Positions 57,740 to 64,000 of a DNA stretch of 64,000 bases are shown in pieces. The stretch comes from Aplidium turbinatum. Taxonomy: Eukaryota; Chordata; Ascidiacea; Aplousobranchia; Polyclinidae. The notes under the pieces are model-generated. The model was given only the letters and a program-made list of their open reading frames with translations. It did no database searches and was not told the DNA's origin. Location of the stretch: NCBI GenBank assembly GCA_918807975.1, contig OU964926.1, forward strand, positions 23,009,996-23,073,995, read 5' to 3'. A program made the position numbers and the translations under genes. Each line of letters begins with the position of its first letter. The first letter of the stretch is position 1.

Positions 57740-57869
57740 CGGAATGGCCTGTTTCGGTGAGTCCGATCCCTTAACGGGGGATTTTTTTTTAATTATCGGG
57801 TACCGTAGCCTAATTATCATTGCCGTTTTAGGATTAGAGGTTAGGAACTCACCGAATAGTAGCAGACCC
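57740..57869. mobile_element. Short TCGGTGAGTCC-family element
   Basis: Starts GGAATGGCCTGTTTCGGTGA, ends CACCGAATAGTAGCAGACCC, as at 37046-37189. Flanks GCATGTGGC / GCCTGTGGA are a weak 9-bp match. Confidence 0.75.
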
Positions 57870-58267
57870 GCCTGTGGAAGGAGAGTGTGGATCGAAAATT
57901 CATGGACTGTAGGACCTGTCCGTGTCCAGTGTCCACAAAGTTTAGAATGGTGGAGCTGGCGAGGAAGACATTCTTAACTTTCTGCAATATAAAAGGCTTT
58001 GCAACCCTCGAGTTAATTCACAAGTATTCATCTGGCCCTTAGAGCAATTTGAGTTTGAGACCCTTGCTCTAAGCCAGTGTTTCTCAACCTTTTTTGGCTC
58101 AACGCCCCCTTCATAAACCAGCAAAATTTTACCGCCCCCCCCCCCCCCAACAAAAATGATTAATTACGGAAAAACGAAAAAAAAAAATACTATTAATACT
58201 ACAAAGTGCTTAAATGCCAACCAAAAAGCCAAGCAGAATGAATTACATCAAATATAGGCTGGTTATC

Positions 58268-58405
58268 AGTCTCTAAAACCCTTACAGCCTGTTTTACCCT
58301 AATAAGGGGGATCATCAGAAGGTCCTTATTCAAATTTATATTAGAAAAAGGACCTTTTGATGATGCCCCTTTTAGGGTGAAACAAGCTGTAACGATTTTA
58401 GAGAC
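58268..58405. mobile_element. Palindromic MITE with hammerhead-like words, second copy
   Basis: Arms AGTCTCTAAAACCCTTACAG / complement, with CTGATGATCCCCCTTATTAG-type and GGGTGAAACAAGCTGT words. Diverged relative of 56137-56288. Confidence 0.7.
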
Positions 58406-58423
58406 TAGTAACTATATATGATG

Positions 58424-58923
58424 CAGGGATATCTTAAGAAGGGGATACGAAGGCTTTTATTACGTCTGACAATAGAATGGCTTTTGTTTATCGTAAATAC
58501 TCTGTGTTTATTGTAAAATGACAATTGGCACTAATGGTAGTTTAATAAATCTTGTTATGATAACTTGCATTTCGCTATTAGCATCAGGCCTGGATATTCA
58601 CAGCATGCTCATGGTTGCTTGTTAATTCAAAGTCTACCCATATACTTGCTTTACATCTACCCATACTGCAACGGCTTTGTTAAAAAAAAAACAGCTTACT
58701 GGTAACTTTTTAACTGTCTTTGTGAACAAGTATTCTTTAAATATGCTCTACGTGACATTTGCTAACTGTTTACTGTAGCTCATTGTACCAGATGCACTAC
58801 AAAACTTTCCACAATTTAAAAAAGAACCACATGTTTAAAGCACTACAAACTACCGCCCTGGTAGTGTCACGAGAATAAGGCAATCGCTGCGAGCCTTCAT
58901 ATCCCCTTTTCTAGATATCCCTG
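58424..58923. mobile_element. ~500-bp hAT-type MITE, copy B
   Basis: Ends CAGGGATATCTTAAGAAGGG / CCCCTTTTCTAGATATCCCTG, flanks ATATGATG / ATTTGACG (6 of 8). Inverse copy of 43457-43961. Confidence 0.85.
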
Positions 58924-59360
58924 ATTTGACGAAAAGCAAATATATATTTGCGGGCATGAAAACAATACAAGCCTAGTGGTAGTCAGTGTGAACCTTGGGC
59001 TTGGTGAGAAAGTGCCAGTTTCTTCACATCTGGTGTTCACAAGCCAGTGAGAAACATTCAAAGATCACCTCTTATGGATATGTCATGGGTTTTTCTGTTT
59101 GGTAGGTAGCAAAACAACACAGCTGAATCCCTTTTCCACCAGGTATGAGGTAGGAAATGCTACCACAAAGATACGAGCTCTTTGACGAAATCGTTACGCT
59201 GGGCAGTAAATGGTTTAAACCAGAATGCCCCCTAATAATCAAAAGGCCCCCCTTAAGCCTAGGAAATTATACCGCCCCCCCCCCCCTACAAAATCAAAAC
59301 GCCCCCCCCCCGGGGGCGGTACCGCCCCCGTTGAGAACCACTGCTCTAAGCCAATGTAAA

Positions 59361-60246
59361 GCAGGGTTGAGAAAAACTCGGGTTTTTTTAAAAAAGCCCA
59401 ACCCGCCCGGGTTTTTTTAAAAAAACCCGGGTTTTTTTGGGTTTTTTTAAAAAAGATGCAAAAAAAGGTAGATTCATGCTTATTTCACCTCAAAACTACT
59501 TTTTACGAGTGAAGTGCCTTTCACTCACAGTACATGCTTGCATAACTCAATAAAATAATGCACTAGGGCTGTTGTTGCTTGAATGTTGCATCATCCATTA
59601 GTTTCAAGATCAAGTTGGATGTTGCATCATCCACTGATTTCTATACCAAGTTGATGCTACTGTGGTACTGGTAGAAATCACATTATTGCATCATTTGTTT
59701 AGATTTGAAGGCAAGGAGTATTTATGCCATCATGTTTAAATATTTTTTATCATTTATGTATATATTATATATAGTAATGGATGAGCAATTGCGTGGCCAA
59801 TTAGGCAAATGCTCTGAAACAGCCATGCGTTAGAATCCAGAATCTGTAATTGGTAAATAGCCTCCTAAATTGCATTTCACATCATATATACAGACTACAG
59901 TAGAGTAGTACTTTCACCAATTTAACTATAAGGCCTTCTTGCATAAATGAGTTTTAGTGTAGTATACACAAAGTGACATTACTTGATTTTTGTGTACTGT
60001 GCAATATCCACTGCGTTTTTAGTTTATTCTTGGAAATTACTTCACAATCACATCCTTAAGTCCTAATTTAAAGTTTGTTGTAAGTGCCTTGTAGTATTTT
60101 TGTAAATTTTTTTAATTTTCCAATAAAAACTGGACAAATATGATGCTCTGGGTTTTTTTATGGTTTTTTTTGGGTTTTTTTAAGTGGGTTTTATTAAAAA
60201 AACCCACCCGGGTTTTTTTGGGTCGGGTAAAATACCAACAACCCTG
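59361..60246. mobile_element. hAT-type element rich in GGGTTTTTTT
   Basis: Ends CAGGGTTGAGAAAAAC / ATACCAACAACCCTG, perfect 8-bp duplication ATGTAAAG (59353-59360, 60247-60254). Subterminal CCCGGGTTTTTTTAAAAAAA palindromes. Its right end is 160 bp upstream of the Gi alpha ATG. Confidence 0.92.
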
Positions 60247-60405
60247 ATGTAAAGTCCTTTATTTGTGTTACATTAAATGACAAAACTGATCTTCTAGGTT
60301 TGAAAATAAGGATAGCTTTAAAAAAGTTTTGGCTTGAATAATAATGAGATTTTAAGCTTTTTAAATTGATGATAAGTTTCCATCTTTTATTAAGTAAAAT
60401 TTAAA

Positions 60406-60523
60406 ATGGGTTGTGCTGTGTCCACTGATGACAAGGCAGCAAATGAAAGGTCTCGACAGATTGATAAAAATCTTAAAGTGGACGGTGACAAACAGTCTAG
60501 AGAAGTGAAACTTTTATTACTGG
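60406..60523 (+). CDS. GNAI: G-protein alpha subunit, Gi class, first coding exon (partial gene)
   Basis: Membrane-bound GTPase subunit that relays GPCR signals; the Gi class inhibits adenylyl cyclase. Encodes [40 protein letters not shown]. Gly2 (myristoylation) and Cys3 (palmitoylation) are present, then the N-terminal helix that binds beta-gamma. The exon is 118 nt and ends one base into a Gly codon at GTAAGT, the same length and phase as exon 1 of vertebrate GNAI genes, just before the P-loop GAGESGKS. I could not find the next exon before the right edge, so intron 1 exceeds 3.4 kb. The sequence fits Gi better than Go or Gq. Confidence 0.93.
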
Positions 60524-61488
60524 GTAAGTTTGGTTGCTTATATACAAATTCTACTGCTTTGCCAACTGTGAGTAATTACAATTGTGATGACAGATCTCTT
60601 TTAGTGTTTGTTTACATTTAATGTTATGTCACAAAGTAAACTGTATACAATACATGAAAGTGCTTGTTACTTTTCACATTTTTATTGTTCTTTTCTATCA
60701 ACCGCTGAAATGGCATAGCGGATAAGGCGCTTGCTTTCCATTTCCAATCATGCAATCCTGGTTTGACTCCCGGCTTAAGCTGGTTGTTGAATAACACCGC
60801 TCAGTGCTCACCTCTACCCAGTGTGCTTTGCTGCATTATAATTGCTTACCTGTAGTGCTACAGTTTGTGAATTTTTAAATTTTTCAAAGTTTAATTTAAA
60901 ACTTGGGGTGGCATTAATTTTTGTGCGTTATACCCTCATAAAGTATGGATCATTGCTCGGGCTAAAATGCATAAAAACCTGCGTGTGCATCCAGAAAATA
61001 AAATGGCGTTTCATGGGGCATTTTTAACAGAAAATTTCAAAACATCTGAAATACAAATCAAGGCAGTCTGCAACTCTTGTTTTGATATGATTGGTTGTAT
61101 AGTAGATTCAAGCTCATAGGCTGCATTTACGCTTGATTGACATGGTATGCTTTGTTAACCCCATTTATGGACACCTGACTTCAATCAAAGAAAGGGTAAT
61201 ACCAAGTAGCAAGTTCATGACACTGCAGTTATAACTGAAACAACCCTAAATGGCTAGCTCAGGGTCGGTAGATTTTTTGTAGTTATGCTTAGTTGTAAGA
61301 ATTCCAGGTTAACAGGGTTATGCTTTAGAAGGCATTCTCATCCTATCCTACATACTTGGTCATTGGTCAATCAAAGTTGTGAAAAGTGAAGATGGCGTGA
61401 CTGCGCCTGTGAACACTTCATCGGTGATTTTGTCTGGTTTTATTCCAGGAAATGGCTATGGCTGCAAAGTGTCATGCTGCTATTTGCG
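60524..61488. other. First intron of the Gi alpha gene, no exon seen
   Basis: Begins GTAAGT. Holds the SINE at 60712. The P-loop exon (GESGKST) was looked for and not found up to 64000. Confidence 0.5.
60712..60850 (+). repeat. tRNA-derived SINE
   Basis: A box TGGCATAGCGGATAAGGCGC, B box GGTTTGACTCCCGGCTTAAG, body GGTTGTTGAATAACACCGCT shared with 37745-37962. Confidence 0.8.
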
Positions 61489-61660
61489 GGTCTGCTACTA
61501 TTCGGCGAGTCCGATTCGGCGAGTCCGATTCGACTAGTCCGATTCGGCGAGTTCCCTATTCGGCGAGAGCCTTTTTCGGCGAGTGCCCTATTCGGCGAGT
61601 TTTTGAAATTTGTGAAAGGAAATTATCGGATACCGTAGCGTAATTACAATTGCCGTTTTT
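61488..61660. mobile_element. TCGGCGAGTCC-family element, one end
   Basis: GGGTCTGCTACTATTCGGCG start, five GATTCGGCGAGT-type units, then ATCGGATACCGTAGCGTAAT as in 37046-37189. The opposite end is replaced by another palindromic repeat. Confidence 0.65.
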
Positions 61661-61744
61661 ACATCGTTTTAACGTCGCTAAACGTTGAAATCGTGCAGAA
61701 AGGAATAAAAATTAAATGTTTAAACTATTAAATTACAATTCGTC

Positions 61745-61812
61745 ATGTCAGTTCAGTTGTTTTTATTTCTGACCATCATATGAAAAACAATACACGTCAA
61801 CATAGCAAAGGC
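61745..61812 (-). repeat. Retroposon 3' tail
   Basis: Minus strand ends ATGGTCAGAAATAAAAACAA then CTGAACTGA; same tail as 42364-42480. Confidence 0.6.
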
Positions 61813-61890
61813 GTAGAAAAAGGTAGAAGCGACAAAACACGAACGTTGAAACGTGCTTGTGACCGAAGTAAGTTATTGAGTTGAAAGAAA

Positions 61891-63277
61891 CATACGCGCC
61901 GACTTCCAGGGGGCGGCGCCCCCCGTAAATTTATGGTTGAAGGGCAACAAAAATGGTGATGACAAGTGGTGTTTCAAAGATAAAACACTTCGTGAAAGAG
62001 ATTTAGATAATTTAAACGGTCTTAAAGAATGCCGAAAGCAAGAAAAGCCTACGTTGCTCTTGCCCGCAAAACAGCAGCTGATCGCATGGCTTTCTCATAC
62101 GGTATGGAAGTTTCAAAGTAGATGGTAGAGTAACTTGCACTGCTGGAATAGTCACGTAACTATTCACTGCAATATTAAGTAAACCAGCTAAATTAGACGC
62201 GCTATTTTCAACGAGGCCTTCCCGCTGTGAGACAATTATGATTCAACAGAACGCATTGTTTTCTTCGCAATGTGTGAGAATTAAATCGAAAACCGATAAA
62301 AGAAAAGGTGTTTAATGGTCTTGGTCGCAGATATTGCCTGCATTAACGACGTCTCTTACCGCTATTATCACCTAGCTAACCTGACATCATTGTTTTATGC
62401 GGCCGCTAAGGTTTGACATCGACTTCAACGATCATGGAATGTTACGTGAAAATAATAACGATTATATCCTACACGCAAAAATAAAAAAATGATCTCCTCT
62501 TTCTGTTTTGTCTCGTGAGCTTTGCATATTGCTCAACAAGTGCATAAAGTTTAGAATTGACAAGAAATCATTGAATTTGAAAATTAAGTTTGAATCACTG
62601 CAAATAAACGTATTCAAAAGTTTTACTTAGGCCGACGCGATTTCACACTTACGTAATCTACATCGACAATGATTTTTAGTGCGTTCATTTTGAAAATTGC
62701 CGAGCTGGAGACAACAGCTTGTCCCGTGTTAGTTGAACTTGTCTTTTTGAGGTGAAAATCACTTGCGAACATCTCGACCTTTACTCGAGTCTAGGCCACG
62801 CTCGAGTATAGCCTACTGTATTCAATAAAAGACTATAAAGACTTTCGATAAAAAACAGAAGAGAAAACACTTCGCAGTTGTTAACGCTTTGAAAGTAATT
62901 AGCGAAACGAGGTTAATAAAACTGATAGCGGGTTTTCACTCTGCTTGAGATCATGATTTTTTGCGTTTTATTTCGATAACTTCACTGTCTTGATCGTTGT
63001 TATTCACTCGCACGAAAAGGAAATGAATCGGCTTGTTTTCCAACAGTTCCAATTATGAGCTAACAATATCAAAATTTTTACGACTAGGCGTACTGCATGC
63101 GTAAAACTAATCCTTTCAAGCAGCGCTTCTAATAAATTCAGTTTGGGACCTATTTGTTCATATAAACAAGACACTAAGCTTAATCAAAGACTATTTTAAT
63201 TGAGTAAAATAGCGTTATGGTTATGACGTCATCACCTTTCTCGCCCCCCAAGGTTTTTTGAAAAGTCGGCGCCTATG
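61891..63277. mobile_element. hAT-type element, CATAGGCGCC family
   Basis: 1,387 bp, ends CATACGCGCCGACTT / AAGTCGGCGCCTATG, perfect 8-bp duplication GAAAGAAA (61883-61890, 63278-63285). Relative of 53822-55294. ORFs inside show no transposase similarity. Confidence 0.9.
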
Positions 63278-63429
63278 GAAAGAAATTTGGCACGGTCGCA
63301 ACACCTTCAGAAAAATTTAAGATATGAAGGGAAAATAAAATAAAGAAAATGTTACAAAAAAAAATAAAATAAATTTTGTTTATGTCTATAAGTTAGTACT
63401 TTTGAATAGTTAAAATGATTAGTTTGGAT

Positions 63430-64000
63430 CAACAAATGTGTGGCCTACAGCTTGGATTGAAAGGAAATTATCGGGTACCGTAGCCTAGTTATCCCGACCA
63501 GCAAAAATTTGTTCCAAGAACACAGTTCATTTTTACATTGTAGTAACAGAATGAAAAGGCTAACCAAATGTGTGGCCTATCGTGTTAACGTCGCTAAACG
63601 TTGAAATCGAGTAGAAAAGGGAGCTTTTGCTGACTAGGATACTTTGAAACTGAGAAACATTCACAGAAGCCTTTCGATTTGTTCCAAGAACCCAGTTAGC
63701 CTAACAGTTCATTTTTACATTGTAGTAACAGAATAAAAAGGCTAACCAAATGTGTGGCCTACTGTAGGCCGCCTACAGCTTGGATTGAAAGGAAATTATC
63801 GGGTGCCGTAGCCCAGTTATCCCGACCAGCAAAAATTGCCGTTTTTACATCGTTTTAACGTCGCTAAATGTTGAAATCGTGTAGAAAAGAGAACTTTGCT
63901 GACTAGGATACGTTGAAGCTGAGAAACATTCACAGAAGCCTTTCGAATTGTTCCAAGAACCCATTTAGCATAACATTTCATTTGTACATTGATTCAACGT
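63430..64000. repeat. Tandem copies of a palindromic repeat unit, runs off the edge
   Basis: The words GGCCTACAGCTTGGATTGAA, TTATCCCGACCAGCAAAAAT, GTTCCAAGAACNCA and TTAACGTCGCTAAACGTTGA each recur two or three times at 170-310-bp spacing. The hairpin TTTTACATCGTTTTAACG is a relative of the MITE core in the Grb gene. Confidence 0.7.

Larger units (their letters stand above)
58075..59342. mobile_element. hAT element with two nested MITEs
   Basis: Ends CAGTGTTTCTCAACC / GTTGAGAACCACTG, perfect 8-bp duplication CTCTAAGC (58067-58074, 59343-59350), long C/G runs near both ends. Hosts 58268-58405 and 58424-58923. No transposase. Confidence 0.93.

Noticed and set aside
60712-60790. A functional tRNA gene
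   Set aside because: Only the A and B boxes are kept; the acceptor stem does not pair and the sequence continues into a SINE body repeated at 37745-37962.

Overview
The window looks like AT-rich nuclear DNA of an invertebrate animal. An ascidian-like tunicate or another invertebrate deuterostome is my best guess, but this is only inferred from the gene families, introns of 0.1-4.5 kb and the abundance of tRNA-derived SINEs. Three host genes are supported. Most single-frame ORFs are short because coding sequence is cut into small exons, so the two large genes were assembled exon by exon from homology, GT/AG sites and reading phase.

Layout. (1) 1-16,221, minus strand: an SH2-adaptor gene of the Grb7/Grb10/Grb14 family. 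It runs from the start codon through the RA, PH and start of the BPS region; the SH2 exons lie off the left edge. Its introns hold about ten copies of an ~85-bp palindromic MITE, a LINE fragment, a hAT element and part of a hammerhead ribozyme. (2) 16,222-24,593: intergenic, with SINEs and three non-autonomous hAT-type elements carrying perfect 8-bp target duplications. (3) 24,594-36,972, minus strand: a complete DDX11/ChlR1 (Chl1) DNA helicase gene, 19 exons and 898 codons, all phases consistent. Its introns hold two complete hammerhead ribozymes in the sense orientation and a small foldback element. (4) 36,973-60,405: over 23 kb almost wholly made of nested transposons. It includes a degenerate 22-bp minisatellite, a decayed hAT transposase and a 7.25-kb foldback transposon (45,151-52,403) with ~3-kb inverted arms and a perfect 9-bp target duplication. 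(5) 60,406-60,523, plus strand: first coding exon of an inhibitory-type G-protein alpha subunit (Gi), continuing off the right side. (6) 60,524-64,000: a SINE, another hAT-type element and tandemly repeated palindromic repeats.

The three genes do not form a pathway: growth-factor receptor adaptor, cohesion/replication helicase and heterotrimeric G protein. The most notable content is the mobile DNA. Several unrelated-looking families share one design (9-bp target duplications, minisatellite-like subterminal arrays in inverted orientation, telomere-like GGGTTA words), and intact-looking hammerhead ribozymes lie in sense inside a helicase gene.
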